Shown piece after piece: positions 24,201-34,799 of a stretch of DNA of 64,000 nt. Position 1 is the first letter of the stretch; each line of letters starts with the position of its first letter. Position numbers and translations under genes: made by a program. The notes beneath the pieces are model-generated. The model was given only the letters and a program-made list of their open reading frames with translations, was not told the origin of the DNA and did no database searches. Source of the DNA: Eucalyptus grandis (Eukaryota; Streptophyta; Magnoliopsida; Myrtales; Myrtaceae); assembly GCF_016545825.1 (NCBI RefSeq), contig NC_052616.1, positions 3,162,001-3,226,000 on the forward strand. Reading direction: 5' to 3'.

Positions 24201-24651
24201 TTATCCATCCACACGCATAATCGCTTGCGGATTTACCTGGATCCCTCGCTTCCACGACCCACCGCAGGGGCCGAAGACCTTGTCCCGACACGAATGGATG
24301 GTCTTAAACTGGTCCACGGCGAGCTTCCTGTTGACGAACCCCACCTATAAGTAGACGGAGTCGGAGGGAGGCAGGTCGACCGCGATCTCGTCGACATCAA
24401 GCCAGAACAGGAACTACCGAACCTGGATCCCCTTCAGGTCCGTGATGGAGCTGTAGCTGAGCTTCTCGGTGACCGCTGGTCGTAGCAGACCAGGTAGTCG
24501 AACTGACGTAGCGGGGGCCCTCGAGGTCAATGGCGAACCAGCCGTCGTCGAAGAGGTTGCAGGACCGAACGAAGTCCAGAAGCAGGCCGCCAGGGAGGCT
24601 GAACTTGGGGAGGAGATCGTAGACTATCGGAGGGGAGCTAGGGTTAGGTAT
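24201..24651 (-). pseudogene. DUF538-family protein gene, copy 1, broken
   Basis: Read on the minus strand, the start region PNPSSPPIVYDLLPKFSLPG and the end HEWM-type Cys region through VNPREIMRVDG match copy 2 at 62473-62929. A base is missing after GPRYV, a second near the ITGKLSYG-equivalent region, and TAG replaces CAG in the VYFQVGF motif (near 24347). The ATG of copy 2 is ATA here. DUF538 proteins are small, usually secreted plant proteins of unclear role. This copy is a pseudogene. Beyond 24651 homology to copy 3 fades and an inverted-repeat element begins at 24760. Confidence 0.8.
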
Positions 24652-24759
24652 AGAGAGAGAGAAAGGGGAGGGAAGAGGGCGAGGATGGAGACGAGAGTTT
24701 AGAGAGAGAAAAACCGGAGGGAAGCTCCAAGGTGTCAAATTCCGATTAATGAATTTTAG

Positions 24760-25750
24760 GTAAAATCTCAAATAAGGACCCAAAGTGAGTCTATCTTCTC
24801 AAATAAGGATTCAAAGTGGCTAACAAGTTTCAAATAAGGATTTGAACTCGCCGGCTGGCCAAAATGTTCACTGACCGGCAAGCGTGTGACATTTCTGGTG
24901 GTCAATTTTGTCCACAAAAAATATAGATAGAAACTAACAAATCCTAAAAACAAAATCCCTCAAACTCTTACATTCTTTTGACCTAAAAAAAACTTTTCAC
25001 GTTTACGTTTTCATGTTTTTCTTCTTTTGCTCTTCATCTTCTCCATTCTTTGTCCTCTCTCGCTTGAAGCATTGGAATTTTCTGTTAATGGAACATGAAT
25101 CGAAACATAACAAGAAACCCCTACCTTCGTTTATTCACATCTTCTTCTCTCTTTTTTTTCTTTTTTTTATGTCTTCGTTTCTTTCCAACGAATAAGACAA
25201 ATCTCAAGTAAAGTCGTATTTTCGTTATTGAGACACTAGTGTGTAACACGAGGGCCTCGATTCTTCATTATCTTTTCCTAGGTTTGCTATACACTTTCAT
25301 CCACACTTCCATTCAAACGAGGTTAGTTTTGTTCAAATTAATGCAATTGATCCTTCGTTCGTTCAAAGTGGTTGTAACTTGTCGAAGCAACATGTTGACA
25401 AGGCACCGGCATGTGGCGGAATATCACACAAATGGCAGCGAGGATGGTGATGGTAGGAGGAATTCTTCTGCTCTTCACAAAGATAAAGAACAAAAGAAGA
25501 AGAACGCGAAGAGTTGGAGGATTTTGTTTTTAGGATTTGTTAATTTCTATCTATATTTTTTTGGGACAAAATTGCCCATATTCCGGCCATCGAAAATGTC
25601 ACACGCTTGCTGGCCAGTGAACATTTTGGCTGGCCAGCGGGTTTAGGTCCTATTTGAGACTTGTTAGCTACTCCGGGTCTTTATAATGGTCACTTCAAAT
25701 CCTTATTTGAGAAAGTAAGCTCACTTTGGGTCCTTATTTGAGATTTTTCC
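24760..25750. mobile_element. Inverted-repeat DNA element, Mutator-like, non-autonomous
   Basis: The left end reads GTAAAATCTCAAATAAGGAC and the right end, inverted, AAAAATCTCAAATAAGGACC. The arms pair over roughly 190 bp, including the CAAATAAGG units and 'ggatttgttagtttctatctat'. The flanks GAATTTTAG and GAATCTTAA could be a 9-bp target duplication with two mismatches, which is the Mutator length. The interior (short frames at 25013-25646) shows no transposase that I recognise. Long terminal inverted repeats with a 9-bp duplication suit a MULE. Confidence 0.65.
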
Positions 25751-26190
25751 GAATCTTAATGATAATCAAAGATAAAAGAACAAGTATTCTAATGAATAAA
25801 TGAAAATCTCTCATTTCATGAAATTCGCTGCAGAGGGGATGGCTCGTGTATAAGTCCAATGCGTGCTAACAATAGATGCACACAGGCCTCGTCTTATATG
25901 GAAATCGGGCATACACCCGACGTGATTCCAACATGTTTGAACGATGCCTGATAGCGACACTCCATTAGAGAATTTGTTTGCTTTTTGATTAATCCCGACA
26001 GAGATTGAAATGCCTCTTGATTTAATAAAAATCACACGTATAAAAACTTCGAGATTGAAATTCCCCAATCCTGGATCCATCCACGAAAGCCGACCTCACG
26101 ACGGGGCTCATCCTTGTGTGATCTCGAACGAGTGCGGCTGTGGGAGAGAGATGCTGGCAATAATGCGGTGGTTGGAGATTTACTACGGGG
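25751..26190. other. Unique stretch without a recognised gene
   Basis: No sequence here recurs elsewhere in the window. Short frames on both strands overlap and show no family motif. It ends where block B1 begins at 'attgatggcag'. Confidence 0.5.
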
Positions 26191-27014
26191 ATTGATGGCA
26201 GCGATTGTAATTAGTGGTGAGGGTACCATAGGGTTTTTCGAAGAACATGAAGGAAAGGGGAAAAAATGGAACAACATTGCAAATGCACCTCAATTATTAA
26301 TTTTTAAGCGACTCGTTGCATTGTACTTATAAGAGTGCAAAATTGAAAATGTCAATTTAATACCGAATGGAAAAAAGCCGAGTCCCTATAACATAATAAT
26401 AACCAACTATTGTTATTACTATCAACAGTGATGATGGTCTAGCGGCATCATTTAGTACTTTGTAAATGCAAGATCCCAATCAGTTTTTGGAAGTAGTGAG
26501 TTTCGTTAGAGGTTGTTTACTAAGGTGTATCGTCTTTCCGTTTATGCATAAAACCTTTTATCTTATTAAATAAAAAAAACATATTTAGACACACTTTAGG
26601 AATCACAATCGACTTCATTACGAGGAAGAAGAAAATACATATTAGTTTTTTATAGAAGAGATTTGGGACCTCTAGGCACTGAAATTTCTCCTTGTTGCTC
26701 TGAAATTAGAAATAAGCACAATTGCATTTTAAATTATGAAAAAAAAAATTGGCTATCAAGATAATTGATTACACTGGGTTTTGTTTTTACGTCACTAATT
26801 TTATTTATAATTGCCCAAACGATGTTTCTCAATAAAAATTAGGGAAAATTCCAAATAAGGATATGGAGTGTCATCATTTTCTTAAATAAGAGCTTGAAAT
26901 TAATTTTGTTTCAAATAAAGACCTAAAGTTGTTATATTAATCTCAAAGAAATGCCTGAAGTAGTAATCATTGTTTCAAATAAGGAAAAAACCACTTAAAA
27001 CCCCAAACTAGAAT

Positions 27015-27235
27015 CTCAAGGAATAAGAAACCATATCATTTACTCAAATATTTTGGATGTTGTCGGGCTCCCTATTATTGTCTCCGTGATACTTTAATGG
27101 AAGATCCTGAAGTTTTTTCCCTGCAAAATCCAATGAAAAGACTTAAGAGAGCTGCCTGTGTGACATAGCTCACTAGCTGTACGGCTAACAGAATGAGAGA
27201 AACTTTGAAAGAGGAAAGCCACCGAAGATCAAAGG
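27015..27235. repeat. Direct repeat R, first member (downstream flank of minus-strand MIR395)
   Basis: About 220 bp ('aaggaataagaaaccatatcat' to 'gaaagccaccgaa') recur at 31385-31605. On the minus strand this is the region just downstream of the miR395 hairpin. The two members bracket the MIR395 segment. Confidence 0.85.
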
Positions 27236-27333
27236 ATGAAGTCTGATATAGCAGGGATATAAGGGTACAGTGACACACTGCCTCAAAAGAGTTTTCTGCT
27301 ATGTGTTCAGTTCCGGCTATAGCATCAAGCGAC

Positions 27334-27413
27334 ACCAGGAGTTCCCCCAAACACTTCATTGGGAAGTGCTTTCATAGAAAGTCCCATTGAAGTGTTCGGG
27401 GGAACTCTAGGGG
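27334..27413 (-). ncRNA. MIR395: MIR395 precursor hairpin, minus strand (block B1)
   Basis: On the minus strand the 3' arm (27339-27359) reads A followed by TGAAGTGTTTGGGGGAACTC, equal to plant miR395 except for the first base. The 5' arm (27387-27407) is its near-perfect complement, separated by a loop of about 27 nt. The arms continue into the CTCCTGGTGTC flank usual for this family. A TATATATA box lies about 83 bp upstream on the same strand. miR395 is known to cut mRNAs of ATP sulfurylases and a sulfate transporter under sulfur starvation. The stem is so regular that the plus strand also folds, with TGAAGTGTTCGGGGGAACTC in its 3' arm. The TATA box and the match favour minus. Confidence 0.9.
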
Positions 27414-27495
27414 ACACCTGATTCATATTGTTCATCTCCTCTTCTAGTGAGTCATCTGCCTTGAGTTGATGAGCAAAAGAAACAATGCACTGCTC

Positions 27496-27503
27496 TATAT
27501 ATA
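27496..27503 (-). promoter_or_regulatory. TATA box of minus-strand MIR395 (B1)
   Basis: TATATATA in the context CCTATATATAGAGCAG (minus strand) stands about 83 bp upstream of the hairpin, leaving about 50 nt of leader. The same box and distance occur in block B2. The motif is palindromic; direction is inferred from the hairpin. Confidence 0.7.
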
Positions 27504-29042
27504 GGAACTGCTCCACTTGAGGAAGGAGCATTGTGTGTCAGGATAAGGCTCTTGCCATGTACCTAGACGTGCCTCTGAGCAACATGAAAGTCCCCGGAAT
27601 GCATCGACATGAATTATTGTGGTATGCGATTCCTTTCCTTTTTACTTCTTTATCAGATTCAAGTCGCTTTTTCCTCGTCTTCTAACAATCTAGTGATTAA
27701 TCTGTGGCTCAGCATGAATTTTGCCGGTTTTTCGGCCTGCTTCATCTGCCACCGAGCATCCACTTTCTTGGCCTTCAGAATCCAGTTTTCATTAGATGAT
27801 TACAAGAGTGTTTGTGATTGAAGTTCCATTTCACCTAGCACCAAAGAATATGGTTCTGTCAACTGGACATACTACCTACATAGATGTATAATCTGGATGT
27901 TCAGATGTGTATGAGTTGTTTAAGCGAAAACCTCTATTAATTCAAAGTTGGAAATCCTTTAAAGTGTTGGAGACATCCTTGACTGATGTAACTAGTATCT
28001 ATAATTTGTAATTCTACGGTCCTTGAGACATCATTTACGACGAGATGTCACAGAATTTTTATCGATGGATTTGTAATTCTACTGGTTTTTGTCCTAGCTC
28101 TTTCTGTTTCCTTTTATAGTGGTTATTTTCTGTATTTTCACGTTAACTTCCCCTTTTAGTTCCAATACCTAATAAAGCATGAAAGAGCCCCTCAAGTGCA
28201 AGGGTAAAGAGAAGACTGGAGTGGATGGGGCAAGCAAGACAAGGCTGGCATGGAGAAAAAAAGCTTGTGGCAGCATGCCACCAGATAATATTCTTGCTGC
28301 TCATCTGACGCATGAAGACGACCGGATTCATTTCTGTTAATTGCATGGATCTGATCACGTCAGATGGTCCAGGTCCCATAAAGCAAATCATTTCTTGCGT
28401 AGAGAGAATCTGCACTTACATTTTTAGGTTCATGAGATTTGCCTTTGCCACACAAAAGTTCAAATGTTATCTCAAAAAGCATGCTATTCCTTGCACCACA
28501 GGAATTCTTGGCACACTAAAATTTCTAAATCAAAACATAACTTGGGTCATAATTGACTTTTAAAGTAATTGGCGTCTCGCCTAAAACATGACATTGCACA
28601 CGGTTAATGACCGTACCATCTGAAACAAGTGAAGTTATCAAATTACTCATAACACCGGCATTGCTTTTGATGTAAAGCATGCAGTTACCCTCTCAAACTT
28701 GTTTCTGAGGTCATTCACCTAACATGTGGATTCGAGTCACTCATATTTTCCGCCACATTACCAGGGCTAATTATCCTTTATTCAGAAGCACCGAAAGCAA
28801 TCCCAGCATGTTAAATGCCAGAAATTTGAACGCAGAACTTTCTCATCCAAAAAAAGCGATAGCAACAAAACTTGTGGACATTCGGCTTCATATGATTCCT
28901 CTCCCCACTTATCGATCTACCCAGCAAATCTGACCAGGTTCATTTCGGCCAACCTAGGATTGATAAATTTCTCCTCTTTTCCAGTTTCCTCCACCAAACC
29001 CAGCCTTCTTTTTCTAAGGAATTACTGGTACTATGTTATCCT

Positions 29043-29050
29043 TATAAATA
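29043..29050 (+). promoter_or_regulatory. TATA box of plus-strand MIR395 (B1)
   Basis: TATAAATA in the context CTTATAAATAGCAG lies 73-80 bp upstream of the hairpin start. It is kept in block B2 with one change outside the box. Confidence 0.75.
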
Positions 29051-29122
29051 GCAGTCCTTACTTAGTGCACCCTCAGCATCCAGGCAAAACACAGGGAAGA
29101 AGGAAAAGAAGAGCAAAAAAGA

Positions 29123-29247
29123 GTCAGCTGTTCCCTGGAGTTCCCCTGATCACTTCACTGGGGCGCATGGTCCTTCATGCAGAATAAAGGATTGTCTCAA
29201 CTACAGCCCTACTGAAGTGTTTGGGGGAACTTCGGGGGACATCTGAC
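29123..29247 (+). ncRNA. MIR395: MIR395 precursor hairpin, plus strand (block B1)
   Basis: The 3' arm holds CTGAAGTGTTTGGGGGAACT plus a final T at 29212-29232, identical to the commonest plant miR395 except for the last base. The 5' arm (GGAGTTCCCCTGATCACTTC, 29138-29157) pairs with it with a few bulges. The outer stem closes with GTCAG (29123-29127) and CTGAC (29243-29247). The loop is about 50 nt. It points away from the minus-strand MIR395 1.8 kb to the left. Regulation by sulfur status is known for the family and not shown by the sequence. Confidence 0.93.
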
Positions 29248-30324
29248 ACTGATCACCAGAGGGTTGTCTTTGTTTTATGTGCTGTGTTTCGTTTGTTTCA
29301 ATGGTGCAAGAAATGACTGACCCGAGTTCGGTCTCGAGCTTTCTGAGTGAGGTCTCTAACTCGCGTCATGTCGAGACCTTATCCACTGAAAGCTCCAAAG
29401 TCAACCCTGAAGAAATGAAGTTCGGAGTAGAACTGAATTTGTTCTTTTAGTTTCTGCTCCTGCGGCGAACTGTGGACATTCCCGCCTGTTTTGAGGAAAT
29501 TTTTGTGTGGTTGCATGCTTTGTGAATTCAATTCTACCATAGCTGTTCAAACTGTATTCATGCATCAAATTTCAATATCTTTTAAATCCCCACTTTTTGG
29601 TATTATTTGCATTGTATGGCACTGCTTTAAATTAGGCACGCTTTGACAAATTCCATCTCTTAGGATGTTTGGTATGGCTCTTGCATGTGACATTGATTCG
29701 GCCTCCACATGTCTCGATTCAACTAATGATGTGAGACGAGCGATCGTTTGGCGATGTTTAGGGTTGGGAGGTATGCTTCTTCTCTATGAAATTACTGCAA
29801 ATTCCACTACTTAAATGTGGCAGCCTTTTATTTCCTTTTGTTTCTTTTATTGCACTCCCGATCTAATTTTAGATCTAGGAACTTTTCTCTCTCGATTTTA
29901 AATCTGGAAGCTTTTCTCTCCAATCTAATTTTATATTTAAGAGTTTTAATGAATAACTACTCCACCTCCAATTTCAATTATGTTCACAGCAGCTTTAATG
30001 TTAAATTTGCAATGGTTCAACGTTTTTATGTTAAAAGTTTTGGCATTTTGTGTCTACTATATATTTATGTTATCTCCATATGGTGATGGTGTTGGGGACA
30101 CTAAATCTAGATATACACTTCTAGAAGGCAAAATTGCAGTTGCAGATGGAGATGGGGTATAAGCTTATTACTAATGAAGATGTGTGATTCGGTGGTAGTC
30201 ACATATTTGTTCTTGAAGGAAGAAATTAACTTTTGTCTCATCTCTGCCAAGTTTAAGTTCCAATTCAAATTTTTAGGCGAAACAGAGTCCCAATAGTAAT
30301 TCCACACATGACAAGACGTTGTTT

Positions 30325-30725
30325 GCACATAAATCCACAATAGCCATTCCCTATAATTGCTATTTTAATTGAAAATGAAATATTATTTGACTAAATTCTA
30401 CATGCTAAGTTCACAAGAAGCTCTTTGCACATAAGTCCACAATAGGCATTCCCTAGAACTGCTATTTCAATTAAAACTGATATATTACTCGATTTGATTC
30501 CACCTGTCAAGTTCACAACAAGCTCTTTGCACATAAATTCACTGAAGCCGTTCCCTAGAACTGCTATTTCAATTAAAATGACATATCACTTGATTAAATT
30601 CTACATCCTAAGTTGACAAGGAGCTCTTTGCACATAGATCCACAATAGCAATTCCCTAGAACTGCTTTTTCAATTAAAAATGAATATTACATGATTAAAT
30701 TCCGCATGCTAAGTTCCATATCTAG
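30325..30725. repeat. Minisatellite-like array, four units of about 102 bp (B1)
   Basis: Units begin at about 30325, 30427, 30529 and 30630 with 'gcacataa-tccacaatag', and each contains 'attccctagaactgctatttcaattaaa'. Units differ by roughly 10-20%. The array is kept in block B2, so it is older than the duplication. Confidence 0.85.
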
Positions 30726-31384
30726 CGTTGCGGACAACAAGTGAACCTACATAATTTCAAAATCCAAGTGAGTTGGAAACAGGTTTTAAGCTGAACAAAC
30801 ACATTTATTTTAACCTTTGAATTTTAAGACCCGTTAAGGTTGTGCTTTTCAATTTTGAAGTGACCCATATTGACTCATTTAAAAAAATTTGGGTCATAAA
30901 TAAGTTTAAAACCCATTTTGACATGTCTACCTTGCAAATAAGCAGTTCGACCTACATAAATTTCAGAACCTTGGTCCTCCTAACATTACAGCAACTAACA
31001 ATGAGCGATTGGTCCAAGGACTGAATGTCTCAATCCTTGGACGTTTCAACTTATGAGCAAATAGTAGTACATCCTGAGCTAGATTGTTTCGATTAACAAA
31101 TCATCTTAGCTTCTTGTGGGTTCTGAAGCATCCCGACCAAAATTCACAGTCCATTTTGCCCCGGTCCAAGCTACATGCACCCGAAGACACCTTTCTGATC
31201 AGCGCGGGGAAAGAGTGTGTAGAGGAGACATTACACCTTCACACCGCTTTCAAGCCAGTCAAATATTCACTTAATAAGAAGCTCACACTGCAATGGTTCT
31301 CAAGTTTTTCAATGTAAATTAAACAGTTCAAGAGTCAGTTCAGCACGTTCTACACAGAAAGAGTCTCCTCCAGCAACTGGAATC

Positions 31385-31605
31385 CCAAGGAACAGGGAAC
31401 CGTATCATTTACTCAAATATTTTGGATGTTATCGGGCTCCCTGTTATTATCTTTGCGATACTTTAATGGAAGATCCTGAAGTTTTTTCCTGCAGAATCCA
31501 ATGAAAAAACTTAGGAGAGCTGCTTGTGTGACATAGCTCACTTGTTGTACGGCTAATAGAATGAGAGAAACTTTGAAAGGGGAAAGCCACCGAATATTAA
31601 TCTCA
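31385..31605. repeat. Direct repeat R, second member
   Basis: It matches 27015-27235 but without the hairpin that adjoins the first member. It is followed, like the first is preceded, by the 'attaatctcaaagaaaggcctgaagtag' unit of the Mutator-like arm. Confidence 0.85.
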
Positions 31606-32091
31606 AAGAAAGGCCTGAAGTAGTTATCATTGTTTCAAATAATGACCTAGTTTCATCGACTTGCCGGTTAGCAAAAAATTTCAACCCATCAAGGACATTT
31701 TTGACCAACACAATTTAATTTTTAATTTAATTATATTAAAACTTTAAAAAAAAAAAAAGAGGAAGGAGAATAACTGAAGGAGGGCTTTTTCCCGCCTTTG
31801 GCCGCATGTCCCCTTGCTAGTGGGCCGCGGCGACACTTGAAGAGGTTGCTAATGCTTGAGTAAGGGCTGGCACGACGAGGGCTTGTTAGCCCTCGCCAGG
31901 GTAGGGAGAGAGTGGCGACCCTCTCCTAGATTTGGGCGAGGCCCTCGCCCAATGCCTTCAAACCTAGGCAGTAAGGTTCGAGGGCCCTAAGCGAGGGCCG
32001 CCAGCCGATGTGAGGGCTAACAACCCTTCCCTAGATTGATAGAGGGTCATTGCCCTCTTTGGTCTCTGACTAGGGCTAGCAAGCCCACGCC

Positions 32092-32269
32092 TCTAATTGA
32101 CGGGGGTTGCTAGGCCTCACTCAAGTGCCAGCGACCTTGCTTGCCATCATCGCTACCCCACCGGCAATGGGGTGGTGGCCTCTAATTGACGGGGGTTGCT
32201 AGGCCTCACTCAAGTGCCAGCGACCTTGCTTGCCATCATCGCTACCCCACCGGCAATGGGGTGGTGGCC
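32092..32269. repeat. Perfect tandem duplication of 89 bp, copy-1 specific
   Basis: 32092-32180 and 32181-32269 are identical ('tctaattgacgggggttgct' to 'ggtggtggcc'). Block B2 has one unit only (from 57595). This is a recent duplication within the GC-rich part of the element. Confidence 0.95.
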
Positions 32270-33929
32270 ACAGGTGGGAGGGAGCCTATTGTTTCCCTTT
32301 ATTTATTTTTCTTAAGTTTCACTTTTATTTAGTTCATTTTTTCACAATAAAAACAAAAAAAAAAAAAAGGAAAATTTTTTAAAAGATGAAATCATCCTTC
32401 ATAACTAGTGAGTTCAAGCCTTTATTTGAGATTGATATAGTTACTTTAGATTCTTATTTGAAATAATATTTACTTCAGGCCCTTATTTGAAAAACTGATG
32501 GCACTTTAAATCCTTATTTGAAGCAATATTCACTTCAAGCTCTCATTTGAGAAAATGAGAGCATTTATGACCTTTATTTAGAATTTTCCCTAAAGACCAT
32601 TTAAAAAATTGCAATCCAAACATAATTAAACAACCCTCTAGCTTTATGTTGATGAATTGTTTTCTAGCGTTTGTTACTAATATAGAAGACTGTAATTATA
32701 CATCATGAATTGCGAACAGCTAGAAATCTTTTTTTAATAAAAAATGCAATAATAATTCGAATTTCTTATCATATAATCCAAACTTCATATTATCACGAGC
32801 TTATCAAATCACTTGTGTTGTGAAAGAGAAAAAAATCGCGTATCAATTTAGGACCACTATAATTACAAAGTTTTATATACATACTGTCGCATCTAATGAT
32901 TGAGTTCCATTAATAATTCGTCTTTCTTTAAACAAGAAATCAATATATTGTTTTTGTGAAGATGGCACCTAATGATCGATATTTTCAGTACACGAGGGAG
33001 GGATAATTGACATATTACATAATTAATTGACTGATTAAAAAAGTATACATAGGCTAAAACTTGAAGTTCTTTTTCCAGGGTATAATTACGATGTGTGTTT
33101 TATACGTGTGCAATACATTGATGCCGTATGTATCTATGCTTAAATATGTATTTTACTCATGGTTATTTAATATTTTAATTGATTCCATGTTAAAAAGGGA
33201 TTAGAGATTCGAAATGCCTCGCACGTTCATTTTTCAATGGTTTCTTTGATCATATTCGTATCAATTTTTCTCCCCTCTTCCTCTATCTTATTTGATTTCC
33301 TGTTGAGCTTCCCCTTTTTCCTTCCATTTTTTAGAAATTTGCACAAAAACAATGTTACAAACACATTTGTTTTTTAAATAATTAAAACGAAGAGGAGAGT
33401 TGGATGAAGAGATAAATGATCGATTCTCTCAAGAAGTACCAACTTCATGCCAAGTCCTAATTCCATGCCCGATTACTTTTTGGCCTCGTAAAAAATGACA
33501 AATTTTTTCTCTATATCTAAATCCTGCTCTCATTAGCATTTCATCCAATGGTGCCACTAAAGATCTAATGTGGCAACGAAAATGATCTATCATATCAAAT
33601 ATCTGTCAAATAACATCATCAAAAGTTTATTGTGTGTTAACATATCATTTGTAGGCCACATAACTTTATTAAGAAAGACGCTTTTGATGATTTTTATCGA
33701 TGGGAAAAAGATAAGAATGGATGATCGGCATCAACGACCTCCTCTCTTAGACATCATCATAGGAGATCCGCATGTGCAAATAGAATGTTCGATTTGAGTC
33801 ATAACTACTACTCATTTTAAATGAATTGCTTGTTACCACCATTACACTGATGTGCCAATGAGAATATAGTCGAGACAATCCTACATCATGGTACTGGAAC
33901 CGCAAGGCATTAGAACCTACGATCAAATT

Positions 33930-34516
33930 CCACGCCACCTGGCCCGCCGCCACCGCGTTGGCCGGCCAGACACATTCGATTTCTCGGCGCGGAAGATAGA
34001 AGAAAGGCATATTGGGCTAAGAAGAAGAAGAAGAAGAAAAGCCCAAAAGTCAAGAAAATCCCCGAGGGCCCGCTCAAAATCGACGCCCTAAACAAGAGAA
34101 GAAGGACCAGAACGGACAGCGATAACGAAGAGAAGAAGAAAACCCTCTCCTTCTCCATTCGCAGAGAAAGCTTCAGCGCACCCAAACTCACCCCCAAAGC
34201 GCCAGCGACTCTCCTCTGCGAAGCCGTCGATGCTGGGCTCGGCGTGAATTTGTACTCCTTCCTGTACTTCGCTTGTAGTTTCAGTCGTGATCGATTCCCG
34301 AAGCGTTTTTTTTTTGCGTTCTTTTTGTCGGCCGTGGTCGTAAGAAGTTCGATTTAGCTCCCTCCGGCCGCGTTCGAGGTTACCCGGAATTGGGAATGTG
34401 GAAATTTCGGGGCTTGTTTATTGGGACCGGAGTCCCCTTGTCGAATTTGATGGGTGGTAGTGGTTATGGGATGGTGCACACGTTTTGAACTGACTGAGCA
34501 GTGCAGTTTTCCTATG
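33930..34516 (+). promoter_or_regulatory. Promoter and leader region of the SF1-like gene, copy 1
   Basis: The region has a purine-rich (GAA)n tract (34019-34040), then GC-rich leader-like sequence ('cagcgactctcctctgcgaagcc', 34200-34230). It matches 59460-59921, which there is followed without interruption by the leader and then the exon of the SF1-like gene. No TATA box is obvious. In this copy the hAT-type element separates it from the exon. Confidence 0.45.
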
Positions 34517-34655
34517 ATTTGTGTTAGGGGTGAGCGGTTCCAAGTTTTAGTTCAGTTTCCGTCTGGAACCTGAAACCTATCCTCATTTTTAGGAACCTAA
34601 AATCTACCTGTCATAGGTTTCAGGTCGGTTCCAGGTTCTAAAAAGTTCTTCTTTT

Positions 34656-34799
34656 TTATTCTTTTTCAAATTTGAACTATAACGTACGCGCATACGGTAA
34701 CTTTCCACATCTTAGCAAACATACCATTTATTCTTTTTCAAATTTGAACTATAACGTATGCGCATACGGTAACTTTCCACATCTTAGCAAACATACCAA
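34656..34799. repeat. Tandem duplication of 72 bp near the left hAT end
   Basis: 34656-34727 and 34728-34799 ('ttattctttttcaaatttga' to 'aacatacca') differ at one or two bases. Confidence 0.9.

Larger units (their letters stand above)
26842..32590. mobile_element. Mutator-like inverted-repeat element enclosing the MIR395 pair, copy 1
   Basis: The left end GGGAAAATTCCAAATAAGG and the right end (inverted) GGGAAAATTCTAAATAAAGG belong to arms of about 150-200 bp made of CAAATAAGG-spaced units. The outer 9 bases (TAAAAATTA and TAAAGACCA) agree at only six positions, so the target duplication is uncertain. Inside, a segment with both MIR395 genes lies between direct repeats of about 220 bp (27015-27235, 31385-31605). 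The right third (31620-32380) is GC-rich 'gcgaggg' repeat DNA typical of the element family, not coding. No transposase is visible. Confidence 0.5.
26191..34516 (+). repeat. Block B, copy 1 (left part)
   Basis: The sequence is collinear with 51810-59921 with few-percent differences and small indels. It holds the Mutator-like element with the MIR395 pair, then a non-coding stretch (32591-33930) and the promoter and leader of the SF1-like gene. The block is interrupted by the hAT-type element at 34525 and resumes at 43082-43311. Confidence 0.95.

Noticed and set aside
30325..30725. CRISPR-like reading of the regular 102-bp repeats.
   Set aside because: Whole units are repeated without unique spacers, and the genome is a plant's.
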